DNA of 64,000 nucleotides from Actinomycetospora sp. NBRC 106378 (GCF_030269685.1 NZ_BSTT01000020.1:1-64000); one strand, 5' to 3'; shown: positions 1-8,554, counted from the first letter of the stretch. The notes: a model not told the origin generated them from the letters alone. A program made the numbers and translations.

Positions 1-102
1 CAGCGGCTGGCCGCCCTGGACACCTGGGTCCACGACTACAACACTCGCCGCGCCCACTCCGCCCTCGGCGGCCAGCCACCAAACACCCGCCTCGCCTGCT
101 AA
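1..102 (+). pseudogene. C-terminal fragment of an IS3/IS481-type transposase
   Basis: The first 33 codons, open from the window edge to a TAA at 100-102, read as the end of a DDE integrase-type transposase. They show the family's usual tail, with WVHDYNTRRAHSALGG followed by a PP..R stretch. The N-terminal part lies outside the window, so I cannot tell whether the whole gene is intact. It marks a mobile element immediately upstream of the two-component system. The exact IS family (IS3 or IS481) cannot be settled from this fragment. Confidence 0.75.
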
Positions 103-123
103 CAACGTGACGGGTCACGACAG

Positions 124-1539
124 CTAGTGGACGCTTCTCGTCCGTGCCTCGTGTCTGCGGGCCACGGCCGGGAACTCGATCGTCACGAGCGCACCACCGG
201 TCGCGCGGTTCTGCGCGTGGGCGCTGCCGCCATGGGCGGCGGCGATGGTCTCCACGATGGCCAGACCCAGCCCCGACCCGCCGTCGGAGCGGGCCCGGGC
301 GCTGTCGGCGCGCCGGAACCGCTCGAAGGCGTGCGGGAGGAACTCCGGCGGGAAGCCCGGCCCGTCGTCGCCCACCGCCAGGGCCACCGACCCGTCGTGG
401 TCCGTCAGGGTCACGGTGACCAGACCGTGGTCGGGGGAGTGGCGCAGGGCGTTGGCGAGCAGGTTGTCCAGCGCCTGCCGGATCCGATCGGGGTCGAGGT
501 CGGCCTCGAGCCGGGGCGGGGACTCCACCACGATGTCGACGTCACGGGCGTCGCCGACCGCGGTGGCGGCGCGGGCGGCGTCCGCGGCGACCCGTGTGAG
601 GTCGGCACGCCGGACCCGCAGCAGGCTGTCCCCGTCCGCCCGGGCGAGGGTGAGCAGGTCCTCGGCGAGGCGGATCAGGCGTTCGGTCTCGGTGGCGGCC
701 GAGGTCACGGCCTCGGCGAGGTCGTCGCGACCCCGGCCGGGCCGTGCCGCGAGTTCGAGCTCCGCCCGCAGTGTGGCCAGGGGCGTGCGGAGCTCGTGGC
801 TGGCGTCCGCGACGAACCCACGTTCCCGTTCGAGGGCCTGCCGTTCCTGGGCGAGGGACTGCCGTTGCCGGTCGAGCAGGGAGTTCAGGGTGACGGCGAG
901 CGCGGCGATCTCGTCGCGGGTGGCCGGCACGGCGAGATGGGTGCCGTCGTCGTGCTCGGCGAGGTCGGCGCTCTGGCGGCGCATCCGCTCCACCGGACGC
1001 AGCGCGGCGCCGGATAGCCACCAGGCGCCCGCACCGGCGAGGACGGCCGCGATCGGGCCGCCGACGAGCAGGCCGACGTCGACGTGCTCGTCGGCGGTGT
1101 CGGCAATGTCGGTCCCGGTGCCGACGACCAGGACCAGCCCGTCGGCGCGGGACAGCCACGCCGCGCGGTAGCGCGTGCTCTCGTCGTGGTCCTCGACGGT
1201 GAAGGCGAGGGAGCCGTCGCCCTCGACGCGTCCGGCGACGAGGTCGTCGAGGGCCCGGCGGTCGAGGACGGGGCGGGTCCCGAGGTCGGGGGAGGCCAGC
1301 ACGACCCGGCCGTCAGTCCCGAGGACCTGGACCGGTTCCTCGTCCCGGAAGGTGCGCAGTGCGGCGAGCCCGCCCGTGCCGTACTGCTCGGTGAGCGTGG
1401 CCGCGCGGCTGGCGAGCCCGACGTCGAGCGTGGCGTGGAGGCTGGTGCGCAACTGCAGGACGAACCCGAGCCCGACGACGGCGATGAGCAGGAAGACGCC
1501 CAGCGTGAAGCCGAGCGTCAGCCGGACCCGCAGCGGCAC
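124..1539 (-). CDS. two-component sensor histidine kinase
   Basis: Membrane histidine kinase of about 471 residues, partner of the response regulator just upstream. An N-terminal membrane segment (GFTLGVFLLIAVVGLGF) precedes an extracytoplasmic sensor stretch of roughly 130 residues. A second membrane segment (VGLLVGGPIAAVLAGAGAWW) leads into a HAMP-like linker. The dimerisation/phosphoacceptor box is DASHELRTPL, and the ATPase domain has N (DNLLANALRHSP), G1 (DDGPGFP) and G2 (GSGLGLAI) boxes. I chose the GTG at 1539 because a strong AGGAGG sits six bases upstream, whereas an earlier ATG at 1644 would overlap the regulator gene. The stimulus is unknown. The pair is a standard OmpR/EnvZ-type system. 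Confidence 0.9.
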   Translation of the reverse strand: MPLRVRLTLGFTLGVFLLIAVVGLGFVLQLRTSLHATLDVGLASRAATLTEQYGTGGLAALRTFRDEEPVQVLGTDGRVVLASPDLGTRPVLDRRALDDLVAGRVEGDGSLAFTVEDHDESTRYRAAWLSRADGLVLVVGTGTDIADTADEHVDVGLLVGGPIAAVLAGAGAWWLSGAALRPVERMRRQSADLAEHDDGTHLAVPATRDEIAALAVTLNSLLDRQRQSLAQERQALERERGFVADASHELRTPLATLRAELELAARPGRGRDDLAEAVTSAATETERLIRLAEDLLTLARADGDSLLRVRRADLTRVAADAARAATAVGDARDVDIVVESPPRLEADLDPDRIRQALDNLLANALRHSPDHGLVTVTLTDHDGSVALAVGDDGPGFPPEFLPHAFERFRRADSARARSDGGSGLGLAIVETIAAAHGGSAHAQNRATGGALVTIEFPAVARRHEARTRSVH

Positions 1540-1558
1540 GCGAGCCTCCTCGGTCTCG

Positions 1559-2263
1559 TCAGGGACCCGCCGTCGGGTCGGCGGGCGTGGACCCGGTCGC
1601 CCGCAGCCGGTAACCGGCGCCGCGCACCGTCTCGAGCATCTCACTGCCGTAGGGCTTGTCGACCTTGCGGCGCAGGTAGGAGACGTACTGGTCGATGATG
1701 TTGGAGACGCCGTCGTACGCGAAGTCCCAGACGTGTTCGAGGATCATCGTCCGCGACAGCACCTGGTCGGGGTGGCGCAGGAACAGCTCGAGCAGCGCGA
1801 ACTCCTTGGTGGAGAGCACGAGCTCGTCGTCGCCGCGCCAGGCGCGGCGGCTGGCGGGATCGAGGGAGAGGACCCCGACACGCAGGACCGTCGGCCGGTC
1901 GACCGCGCCACGCCGGATGAGCGCCCGGACGCGGGCCGCGAGTTCCCCGAAGCTGAACGGCTTGGTGAGGTAGTCGTCGGCCCCGGCGTCGAGGCCGCGG
2001 ATGCGGTCGTCGACGGCGTCGCGGGCGGTGAGCATGAGGATCGGGGCCCACCGGCCCTCCTCCCGCAGTCGGCGACAGACCTCGAATCCGTCGGCACCGG
2101 GGAGCATGACGTCGAGCACGATCGCGTCGTAGGTGAACTCCTCGGCCTGCCAGATGCCGTCCGTGCCGGTGGCGACGACGTCCACGGCGTAGCCGTCCTC
2201 CTCGAGCCCACGGCGGATCAGCGCCGCCATGCGCACCTCGTCCTCCACCACCAGCACCCGCAT
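1559..2263 (-). CDS. OmpR-family response regulator
   Basis: DNA-binding response regulator of 234 residues. The receiver domain starts MRVLVVEDE, with the acidic pocket at E7/D8, the phosphoacceptor Asp at residue 51 (IVLDVMLPG) and the conserved Lys in LTKPFSFGEL. The C-terminal winged helix carries the usual LSTKEFALLELFL and YVSYLRRKVD segments. The ATG at 2263 gives the canonical N-terminus; a longer upstream reading adds unrelated residues. It ends 19 bases before the histidine kinase, so the two are co-transcribed, regulator first. Targets are unknown, but the divergently placed PAP2-DedA-Wzz-esterase operon 98 bases away is a reasonable candidate. Confidence 0.92.
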   Translation of the reverse strand: MRVLVVEDEVRMAALIRRGLEEDGYAVDVVATGTDGIWQAEEFTYDAIVLDVMLPGADGFEVCRRLREEGRWAPILMLTARDAVDDRIRGLDAGADDYLTKPFSFGELAARVRALIRRGAVDRPTVLRVGVLSLDPASRRAWRGDDELVLSTKEFALLELFLRHPDQVLSRTMILEHVWDFAYDGVSNIIDQYVSYLRRKVDKPYGSEMLETVRGAGYRLRATGSTPADPTAGP

Positions 2264-2361
2264 GCCGACGATCCTGGTGAGCGGATCGTGTACGCGACAT
2301 GTGAGATCGGGCGGTTCCGCTCTCATCGGCCTGACACGGTCCGCGGCGCACGCTCACCGGC

Positions 2362-3051
2362 ATGTCGACGTCGTTGCGGCCACGTGCCGCGGATCGAGCC
2401 TCCGGTGACCGGACGCCCCCGGCCCAGGCGCTGCTGGTGGGTGTGATCCTCGCGGTCGGCGCGTTCGAGGTGTTGTGGTTCGGGGTCGTCACGCACGGGG
2501 GCCTCGCGCTGGTCGATCCTCAGGTGGTCGAGTGGGTCGCGGCTCACCGAGAGCCGTGGCTGGTGACCGCGGCGGTCGTGGTGACCGACGTCGGCTCGCC
2601 GGCCGTGATGATCACCGTGGCCGTCCTGGCGCTCGGTTGGTGGGCGTGGCGTCGTGACCGCGCCCGGGCGGTGCTGGGGTTCGCCGGACTCGGCGCGGTC
2701 CTGGTGGTCGACGTGGGTGCGAAGACCCTCGTCGCGCGCCCGCGGCCGCCGCTGGTCTTCCAGGCCGTGGCGGCCCAGGGGTACTCCTTCCCCTCCGGGC
2801 ACGCGGTCGTGAGCGCCGGAGTGGTCCTGCTCCTGCTCTGGCTCGTCCGACCGGTGCTGGCCGCGGTGGCACGGCGGGTCCGGACCTCGGTCGTGGTCGT
2901 CGCCGTGCTCGTCGTCGCCGCGGTCGGGTGCTCGCGGGTGGTGCTCGGGGTGCACTACCCGAGCGACGTGCTGGCCGGGTGGGCGCTGGCTCTCCTCGTG
3001 GTCTCCGCGGTCGGACTGCTCGAGGTCGCGCTGGGCCGGGGTGACGCGTGA
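2362..3051 (+). CDS. PAP2-superfamily membrane phosphatase
   Basis: Integral membrane phosphatase of 229 residues, probably acting on a lipid or isoprenoid (pyro)phosphate at the membrane. All three PAP2 signature blocks are present: KTLVARPRPP, PSGHAVVS and SRVVLGVHYPSDVLAG, with the catalytic histidines in the last two. Five to six hydrophobic helices surround them. It opens a four-gene operon in which each stop overlaps the next start by 4 bp. The substrate cannot be told from sequence; undecaprenyl diphosphate or a phosphatidic-acid-like lipid are the usual options. Confidence 0.85.
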   Translation: MSTSLRPRAADRASGDRTPPAQALLVGVILAVGAFEVLWFGVVTHGGLALVDPQVVEWVAAHREPWLVTAAVVVTDVGSPAVMITVAVLALGWWAWRRDRARAVLGFAGLGAVLVVDVGAKTLVARPRPPLVFQAVAAQGYSFPSGHAVVSAGVVLLLLWLVRPVLAAVARRVRTSVVVVAVLVVAAVGCSRVVLGVHYPSDVLAGWALALLVVSAVGLLEVALGRGDA

Positions 3052-3674
3052 GCCTCGACCTGACGGCCCTGCTGGGCGCGGTCCACGGTCCGTGGGTCTA
3101 CGTCGTCGTCGTGCTGGCCGCCGCGCTGGAGTCGGCCGCCTTCGTCGGACTCCTCGTGCCGGGTGAGACGGTCATGATCCTGGCCGGGGCGGTCGCCGCC
3201 CTCGGCGGCGCGGACGTGGTCGGCGTCGCCATGGCGGCCGTGGCGGGGGCGATCGCCGGAGACCAGACGGGCTACCTGCTCGGCCGGACCATCGGTGACG
3301 CCCGGCGGGAACGTTGGGAACGGTCGCCGGGCTGGGCGCGCGCCGAGGCCCTCGTCGCGCGCCGCGGCGGCCCGGCGGTGTTCCTCGCCCGCTGGGTCGG
3401 GGTGCTGCGGGCCGTCGTGCCTGCGGTGGCCGGAGCGGTCGGCATGCCCCGACGCACGTTCAGCGTCTGGAACGTCGTCGGCGGCGCGTCCTGGGCGACG
3501 ACGGTCGTCCTGGTGGGCTTCCTCGCGGGCAGCGCGGGGCCGACGGTCGTCGGGTGGTTCGGGACCGTCGGCACGGTCCTGATGGTCGCCGTCGCGGTCG
3601 TGCTGGTCGTGGTGCGGATCGTCCGCCGGCGCCGTGCGCGCCCGGCCGGGCCGACCCCGGTGACGACGGCGTGA
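3048..3674 (+). CDS. DedA-family membrane protein
   Basis: DedA/SNARE-associated family protein of 208 residues with a GTG start overlapping the PAP2 stop by 4 bp. Family hallmarks are an ALESAAFVGLLVPGE segment, a GDQTGYLLGR motif, and the FLARWVGVLRAVVPAVAG region that holds the conserved arginine of the F.RF.P..R block. DedA proteins are flippase-like transporters, several of which recycle polyprenyl-phosphate or translocate phospholipids. That fits coupling to a PAP2 lipid phosphatase. The C-terminus is an Arg-rich cytoplasmic tail. Confidence 0.85.
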   Translation: MSLDLTALLGAVHGPWVYVVVVLAAALESAAFVGLLVPGETVMILAGAVAALGGADVVGVAMAAVAGAIAGDQTGYLLGRTIGDARRERWERSPGWARAEALVARRGGPAVFLARWVGVLRAVVPAVAGAVGMPRRTFSVWNVVGGASWATTVVLVGFLAGSAGPTVVGWFGTVGTVLMVAVAVVLVVVRIVRRRRARPAGPTPVTTA

Positions 3675-4315
3675 TCCCGCTCCTGCGCCGCCGGTGGCGG
3701 TCGCTCGTCGTCGGCGCGGTCCTGGGCGCCGCGATCGGGTTCCTCGTCGCACATAGCGCCTCCGCCTCCGCCGACGTGTCGACCTCACGGGTCCTGCTCT
3801 CCATCGGCCCCACGGTCACCCGGAGCTCCTCGGCCAGCGCCAACCAGTACGTGAACCAGCGGCTCGCGACCGACGCGGAGCTCGTGACCAGCGACCTGGT
3901 GCTCCTGCCGGCAGCGCGTGATCTCGGCGTGGCGGTGTCCGACCTGTCCACGCGGGTCGCGGTCACCTCGCCCGACACCGCCTCGGTCATCGCCATCGCG
4001 GTCCACGGAAGCAGCCCGGAGAACGCACGACGTTCCGCGCAGGCGGTCACCGACTCCGTCGTGCGCACCCTCCCCACCCTCGAGACCCCGGATCCCGCCC
4101 AGCCGGCACGCCTGACCGCCCGGGTCGTCGGAGAGCCCTCGCTCCCCACCGGGCGGCCGTCGCCGGTCCCGGCGACCGCGGTCGGCGCCGTGGCGGGCGT
4201 GCTGCTCGTCGCCGTGGCGGCCATGATCGGGACGTCCGGCCGGGTGCGACGACGTCGCACCCGGGTCCGCGCGTGGATGACGGCGGACACCGGCGATGGG
4301 AGCCTCCGGGGGTGA
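3671..4315 (+). CDS. Wzz-like polysaccharide chain-length/co-polymerase protein
   Basis: Predicted 214-residue protein with one membrane helix near the N-terminus (VVGAVLGAAIGFLVAH) and one near the C-terminus (AVGAVAGVLLVAVAAMIG). Between them lies an extracytoplasmic domain with Val-rich strands, an overall plan typical of Wzz/chain-length-determinant proteins. A proline-rich segment (GRPSPVPAT) before the second helix is also typical. No C-terminal tyrosine-kinase domain is attached. The GTG start overlaps the DedA stop. The assignment rests on topology and context, so a generic two-helix envelope protein is the alternative. Confidence 0.6.
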   Translation: MIPLLRRRWRSLVVGAVLGAAIGFLVAHSASASADVSTSRVLLSIGPTVTRSSSASANQYVNQRLATDAELVTSDLVLLPAARDLGVAVSDLSTRVAVTSPDTASVIAIAVHGSSPENARRSAQAVTDSVVRTLPTLETPDPAQPARLTARVVGEPSLPTGRPSPVPATAVGAVAGVLLVAVAAMIGTSGRVRRRRTRVRAWMTADTGDGSLRG

Positions 4316-5274
4316 CGTCGTCCGCCGTCCTCCGCCGTGCCGTCATCCCGGTGCTCCTGGCGGTCGTCGTCCTCGGGGCGAGCGCGTCCGCCGTGGCGCG
4401 GCCGGTGCGGGCCGCCCTGGTCGACGCCGGCCGGCCGCACCCGTCGTCGGGAACGGGGCCCGACCTGCGGTCGGTGTTCACCGCGACCTCCGACGGCGCT
4501 CCGCTCCACGTCTCCTTCTGGTTCCCGACGCCGGGTCCGGGCGCAGCTCCGGTCCTGGTCTGGGTCCACGGCGGCGGGTGGATCGCCGGTTCGGACGTCG
4601 ACCGTCCGGCCGACCTCCGGCGCTACGCGCAGGAGGGCTGGTTGGTGATGAGCGTCGAGTACGAGCTCGCGAGACCGGGCCGACCGACGTGGGACCTCGC
4701 CGGCCCGCAGGTGGCGTGTGCCCTCGGGCGGTTGGCCGCCGAGGCCGCGCCGCTCGGCGGGGACGTCCGGCGACTGGTGCTGGCCGGAGCCTCCGCGGGC
4801 GGCCAGCTGGCGGTGTCGGTCGGCTACCGCGCGGCGACCGGGACCCAGGACTCCTCCTGCGGGCTCCCGGTCCCCGTGCCGAGCGCGGTGGTCGCGGAGT
4901 ACCCGGCCCTCGACCCGGTCGACGGGTACGAACGCGGAGTGCCCCGCGCCGACTCCCGGGCCTTCAAGCGGGCCTACACCGGAGGGACGCCCGCCGAGGT
5001 CCCGGAGCGGTACCGCGCCGTCACCGGGGTCGATGCGCTCAGCCGTGACGCCCCGCCGACCCTGCTCGTCGAGGGGGGAGCGGACCGGCTCGTGCCGAGG
5101 GCGGGGCTGGACCGGTTCGTCGTCGCGGCGCGGGCGCTCGGGGTGCCGGTCGACCACGTCGTCGTGCCCGGGGCCGATCACGCCTTCGACGCGGTGGACG
5201 GGTCGCCGGGTCAGCGTGCCGGTCACGTCCTGCTCTCGGAGTGGGCCCGGGAACGCGTGGCCCTGCCCCTGTGA
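4312..5274 (+). CDS. secreted alpha/beta-hydrolase (esterase/lipase-like)
   Basis: Alpha/beta hydrolase of about 320 residues. The GTG at 4312 overlaps the preceding stop and leads directly into a signal-anchor-like hydrophobic stretch (VIPVLLAVVVLGASASAVA), so it is likely exported. The esterase family HGGGW oxyanion motif occurs in VWVHGGGWIAG. The nucleophile elbow is GASAGGQ, and the Asp/His pair appears in the GGADRLVP and GADHAF segments. These are features of the BD-FAE/carboxylesterase type. As the last gene of the PAP2-DedA-Wzz operon it may trim ester groups (for example acetyl) on an envelope polymer, but that is inference. Confidence 0.82.
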   Translation: MTSSAVLRRAVIPVLLAVVVLGASASAVARPVRAALVDAGRPHPSSGTGPDLRSVFTATSDGAPLHVSFWFPTPGPGAAPVLVWVHGGGWIAGSDVDRPADLRRYAQEGWLVMSVEYELARPGRPTWDLAGPQVACALGRLAAEAAPLGGDVRRLVLAGASAGGQLAVSVGYRAATGTQDSSCGLPVPVPSAVVAEYPALDPVDGYERGVPRADSRAFKRAYTGGTPAEVPERYRAVTGVDALSRDAPPTLLVEGGADRLVPRAGLDRFVVAARALGVPVDHVVVPGADHAFDAVDGSPGQRAGHVLLSEWARERVALPL

Positions 5275-5849
5275 GTCCTCCGAAGGGAGCCTGCTCGGTC
5301 GGCCTGACCACGAAGAAGGCCCTGACCGTACGGGCCGGGACCTTCGTGGAGGGTGCGCCGTCGAGGACTCTCATCCCGGATCCCGTGGGCAGGGTTCACG
5401 TCGGCCGTGGTGCTTCACGAGCGACGTCCGTGCTGATCGGCGCCATGATCGAGAGAAGAAATGATCGTGCGACGTGGGGGCCCGACGGGGACCGCCTCTT
5501 CGACTACGTCCTGACCTACGACCGCCGCGTCGTCACCGTCATGGCGCAGGCGCTGATGGCCCGGGCCGTCGCCCGCCCCGAGGGGTGAGCGCCCCGACGA
5601 CACGAGGTTGCGCGCACCGCGTGGTCGGAGGACAGTCCCCGCTGCGGGGAGTATCGACGATCAGATGGGTGGTCGACTCCGCATCCGCCCACATCGGGAG
5701 CCTGGGCCCTCTCAGAAGGCCACGTCCGCGGCCGAGTTCCGGCCTCTCCCGACGCGCCCGTGGAGCCGTTCGAGTCGTCCCGACCTCGCGCGGCCCGTCC
5801 TCCTGCATCGCAGGGCGCTCGGGATTCTCCACGATCCTGAGGAAGACCC
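5275..5849. other. intergenic stretch with one weak small ORF
   Basis: No convincing gene is visible in these 575 bases. The only candidate is a 47-codon ORF at 5445-5588 on the plus strand, starting ATG and reading MIERRNDRATWGPDG at its N-terminus. It lacks a good ribosome site and I do not recognise it. Promoters for the downstream STAS/acyltransferase operon probably lie in the right half. Confidence 0.4.
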
Positions 5850-6074
5850 ATGCCCCGCTTCGCCGTCTCCGCCTGGGACTACCACGAGCCGCCCGTCCCT
5901 CGTCCTGCCGATGAGGAGTGGATCGACCGGCTCACGGCGCTCCAGGTGCTGGCTCGCCACGGCGATCAGGAGGCCGAGGCCGAGGCTCGGGTCTGGCTCG
6001 CTCGTGATCCGGACGCCCGCACCGTGTGGGACACGGTGGCCGGCGTCTGCGGGAACACCGCCGACGGCCGCTGA
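5850..6074 (+). CDS. small hypothetical protein
   Basis: An acidic 74-residue protein with a good ribosome site (GAGGAAG, eight bases before the ATG). It contains an amphipathic helical core rich in Glu, Ala and Leu (EEWIDRLTALQVLARHGD, then EAEAEARVWLA). No membrane segment or known motif is visible. Codon use matches its neighbours, with high GC at third positions. Its stop overlaps the next possible ATG at 6074 by one base, so it may head the operon running into the STAS and acyltransferase genes. Function unknown. Confidence 0.6.
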   Translation: MPRFAVSAWDYHEPPVPRPADEEWIDRLTALQVLARHGDQEAEAEARVWLARDPDARTVWDTVAGVCGNTADGR

Positions 6075-6259
6075 TGTTGACGGGTGCTCGACAGCTGGTG
6101 GTCGATCTGATGGACCTGGGCCGGGAGGCGGTCGAGGCCGCCGGACACGGGGTCCTGGTCCTGGTCCGTCCACGGCCCCTCCGCGTGACGGGCACCGTGC
6201 ACGGGCTCACCCCACGCCCTGCCGTGCGGTCGGCGTCGGGGGGACGGCGGCGGCGGTGA
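6074..6259 (+). CDS. possible small ORF linking to the STAS gene
   Basis: A 61-codon ORF that starts on the last base of the previous stop and ends in a 4-bp overlap with the STAS gene. The first 35 residues look protein-like (LVVDLMDLGREAVEAAGHG), while the end is a low-complexity Arg-rich tail. The tight coupling on both sides argues that it is translated. Its odd composition argues that it may be a chance ORF or a decayed gene. I do not recognise it. Confidence 0.35.
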   Translation: MLTGARQLVVDLMDLGREAVEAAGHGVLVLVRPRPLRVTGTVHGLTPRPAVRSASGGRRRR

Positions 6260-6558
6260 CGCGGCGGGTGAATCTCGCAGGCACCATCGGTGCCCGGGAG
6301 GTCGGCAACCTCGCGGAGTACTGCACGAGGGTGTACGCGACGGGCGAACGTGCGCTGCTGCTCGAACTGTCGGCGGTCACGAGCTGCGATCGGGACGGTC
6401 TGGAAGGTCTGACCGCGCTGACCGAAGGGTCGAGCGGGCTCACCGTCGACGTCGCCGGAGCGCGATGGGGTCAGTTCCTGGCGTTGATCGGTTCCGCCGA
6501 CGTGGTCGACGTGCGCGCCCTGCACGGTGCCGTCCGTGCTCTGGTCGGGCGCGCGTGA
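6256..6558 (+). CDS. STAS-domain protein (anti-sigma-factor-antagonist-like)
   Basis: Compact 100-residue protein with the alternating strand/helix layout of a STAS domain. A first strand region (RRVNLAGTIGA) is followed by a helix, a hydrophobic strand (ALLLELSAVTSCDRDGLEGL) and a C-terminal VDVRALHGAVRALVG helix. In canonical SpoIIAA/RsbV proteins a phosphorylatable Ser or Thr follows the Asp of the central strand. Here the corresponding loop reads TSCDRDG, so a Ser is present but the context is not standard. It is coupled by 4-bp overlaps upstream and to the acyltransferase downstream. A role in a sigma-factor partner switch is possible. Confidence 0.6.
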   Translation: MTRRVNLAGTIGAREVGNLAEYCTRVYATGERALLLELSAVTSCDRDGLEGLTALTEGSSGLTVDVAGARWGQFLALIGSADVVDVRALHGAVRALVGRA

Positions 6559-7958
6559 CCGGCACGATCCCCGTCGACTCACCGCGGCGGCTCAACGCTC
6601 TCGAAGCGATGATGTGGCGGGCGGAGGCCGACCCACGGCTACGACACCCGGTCGTGATCGTCGACCTTCTCGACGTCGAGCCCGACTGGGACCGGGTGCT
6701 GGAGTCGCATGACCGGGCCACCCGCGTCGTCCCGCGGCTCCGGGACCGCGTCCTCGAGCCGTGGTGGGGGTGGGGTCTGCCGGAGTGGTCCCCCGACCCG
6801 AGCTTCTCCCTCGGATTCCACGTCCGCCGGATGCGGCTCGCCGAACCCGGCGGGCTGTCCTCGCTGCTGGACCTCGCCGCGACGTGGGCAGCGACGCCGT
6901 TCGACCGCGCCCGTCCTCCCTGGGAGGCCCTGCTCGTGACGGGACTGGACGGCGGCGGTGCGGGGTACCTGCTCAAGGTCCATCACAGCCTGGCGGACGG
7001 CGTCGGCCTGGTCCAGATCCTCTCCCTGCTGCACGGCCACGGCCGCGCGGCGGAACCCGGGGTTCCCGTGGGAGAGGCTCCCGCCCGCGGCGGCCGGTCC
7101 CGGTTCGGGCTGACGGCGGCGCGGACGGCGGAGGTGCTCGGGGCGGCGCCGGCCGCGCTGCTCGGCGTCCTCGCCGCGGCGGCGGGCGGCGCGGCCGGAC
7201 ACGTCCGCCACCCGGCGACCGCGGTGCGGGACGGCGCGGCGTTCGTGGCGTCGGCCGCCCGAGCGGCCGTCCCGCACCACGCACAGCCCTCCCCGCTGCT
7301 GCGCCACCGCAGTCTCAACCGGAGGTTCCTGGTCTGGGACGTCGAGCTGGAGGGCCTCAAACGGGCAGGGCGAGCAGCGGGGGGCTCGCTGAACGACGCC
7401 TACGTCGCCGCCGTTCTCGGTGGTATGGCCCGGTACCACCGCAGGATGGGCGTGCCGGTGCCCGAGCGGGTCCCGGTCGGCATGCCGATGAACACGCGGG
7501 TGGCCTCCGATGCGCTGGGCGGCAACCACTGGGCGGGCCTGCGATTCGCGGCCCCGGTCGGCGAGGACGACGCGGCGGCGCGCATCGGCCTGGTCCGCGA
7601 CATCGTCGCGGGGTTGAGGCAGGAGCGGATCACCGATGCGCTCGGTCTGATCGCGCCGCTGCTCGCCGCGCTCCCGCCGGTGGTGCTCGCTCGTGTGCAG
7701 GGTGGGGCGACCCGTGGCAACGACGTGCAGGTGAGCAACATCCCGGGGATGACCCGCCCGGCGTTCGTCGCCGGCGCCCGCATCGAGCGCAGCTACGCCT
7801 TCGGGCCGTTGCCCGGGGGCGCGGTGATGGTGGCCCTGATGTCGGACGCGGACGTCTGCCACGTGGGGGCCACGGTCGATCCCGCCGCGGTCACCGCGCC
7901 CGAGGTGCTCGCGGCGTGCGTGGAGGAGGCGTTCGGCGAGGTGCTCGCGCTCGGCTGA
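6555..7958 (+). CDS. WS/DGAT-family acyltransferase
   Basis: Wax-ester synthase/diacylglycerol acyltransferase-type protein of 467 residues, making storage lipids from acyl-CoA. The catalytic HHxxxDG motif is VHHSLADGVG. The N-terminal block (LNALEAMMWRAE) and the C-terminal SNIPGM and VPVGMPMNTR segments are characteristic of actinobacterial paralogues. The GTG start at 6555 overlaps the STAS stop by 4 bp. The last 140 codons are duplicated almost perfectly 4.3 kb downstream (11832-12253), where they form a headless pseudogene. Substrate range is unknown. Confidence 0.88.
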   Translation: MTGTIPVDSPRRLNALEAMMWRAEADPRLRHPVVIVDLLDVEPDWDRVLESHDRATRVVPRLRDRVLEPWWGWGLPEWSPDPSFSLGFHVRRMRLAEPGGLSSLLDLAATWAATPFDRARPPWEALLVTGLDGGGAGYLLKVHHSLADGVGLVQILSLLHGHGRAAEPGVPVGEAPARGGRSRFGLTAARTAEVLGAAPAALLGVLAAAAGGAAGHVRHPATAVRDGAAFVASAARAAVPHHAQPSPLLRHRSLNRRFLVWDVELEGLKRAGRAAGGSLNDAYVAAVLGGMARYHRRMGVPVPERVPVGMPMNTRVASDALGGNHWAGLRFAAPVGEDDAAARIGLVRDIVAGLRQERITDALGLIAPLLAALPPVVLARVQGGATRGNDVQVSNIPGMTRPAFVAGARIERSYAFGPLPGGAVMVALMSDADVCHVGATVDPAAVTAPEVLAACVEEAFGEVLALG

Positions 7959-8306
7959 CGTGGTTCAGCCCGGTCGTCCGTTCTCGACCGCGAGCGCGTC
8001 GGCCGCGGCGTCGTAGGTCGCTCCTCGGGCGTCGATCGCCGCGACGAGGGTGTCGCTGTCGACCTCGGCCTCACCGACCAGCGTCCCACCGTCGCTCAGA
8101 CTGATGCGGGTGCGCTGCCCGAGCGGTTGCAGACGGGCCCGCCGCGTCTCGGGCCCGTGCACGGTGACGCCGCCGTCGGGGGAGAACGACGGCCGTTCGA
8201 CGTCCGTCTCGCCCGCCCGCCTGATCGCCTGCCGCAGGGCGACGGCCCGGTCCGACGTCGAGGTCGTGGCCGGCTCCGAGCCGACCGCACGACGCTGCGG
8301 ACCGGC
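7537..8306. repeat. 770-bp near-identical duplication, copy 1
   Basis: This block recurs in direct orientation at 11832-12601, offset 4295 bases. The difference I could see is G at 7557 versus A at 11852. Translations of both copies agree otherwise in all compared frames. It covers the 3' 140 codons of the WS/DGAT gene plus almost all of the convergent 118-residue gene. The near identity means recent duplication, gene conversion or an assembly artefact. Confidence 0.9.
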
Positions 8307-8321
8307 CGCACCACTGCTCAC
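7965..8321 (-). CDS. hypothetical protein, third gene of DUF5994 operon
   Basis: A 118-residue soluble protein with a GTG start overlapping the preceding stop by 4 bp. The N-terminal half has an Ala/Arg-rich helix (RAVALRQAIRRAGETDVERP). The second half has short beta-like segments (GVTVHGPE, RISLSDGGTLVGEAEVD) and a terminal helix. No catalytic motif or membrane segment is visible, and I do not recognise the family. A copy identical except for the first few residues lies at 12260-12616. It converges on the acyltransferase with only a few bases between stops. Confidence 0.65.
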   Translation of the reverse strand: MSSGAAGPQRRAVGSEPATTSTSDRAVALRQAIRRAGETDVERPSFSPDGGVTVHGPETRRARLQPLGQRTRISLSDGGTLVGEAEVDSDTLVAAIDARGATYDAAADALAVENGRPG

Positions 8322-8554
8322 GGTCGCCCTGGCCGCGGCGGTGTGAACTCGACGAACTCGTCGGGCGCCGGACCGGGCAATCCCGCGGCCCGGTGCAGTC
8401 CGAGCATGCCGAGCATTTCGCGGCAGTCCTCCACATCGGTACTCAGGGCCGCCACGACACGAACCGCCCGGTGACGAGCGGCGGCCGAGGTCGCGGCGTC
8501 CCGTTCCAGGTCCCGGGCCGGCTCGGTGGGGATGAAGCGGGGCCGGGCGTTCAC
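8318..8554 (-). CDS. small hypothetical protein, second gene of DUF5994 operon
   Basis: A 78-residue protein linked by 4-bp overlaps to the genes on both sides. It contains a long Ala/Arg-rich helix and a conserved-looking block, DVEDCREMLGMLGLH, followed by a proline-rich C-terminal tail. A diverged paralogue occupies the same operon position at 12613-12849, with DVEDCR-type residues kept. Two independent copies with the same length and core suggest a real protein, but I cannot name it. Confidence 0.6.
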   Translation of the reverse strand: MNARPRFIPTEPARDLERDAATSAAARHRAVRVVAALSTDVEDCREMLGMLGLHRAAGLPGPAPDEFVEFTPPRPGRP

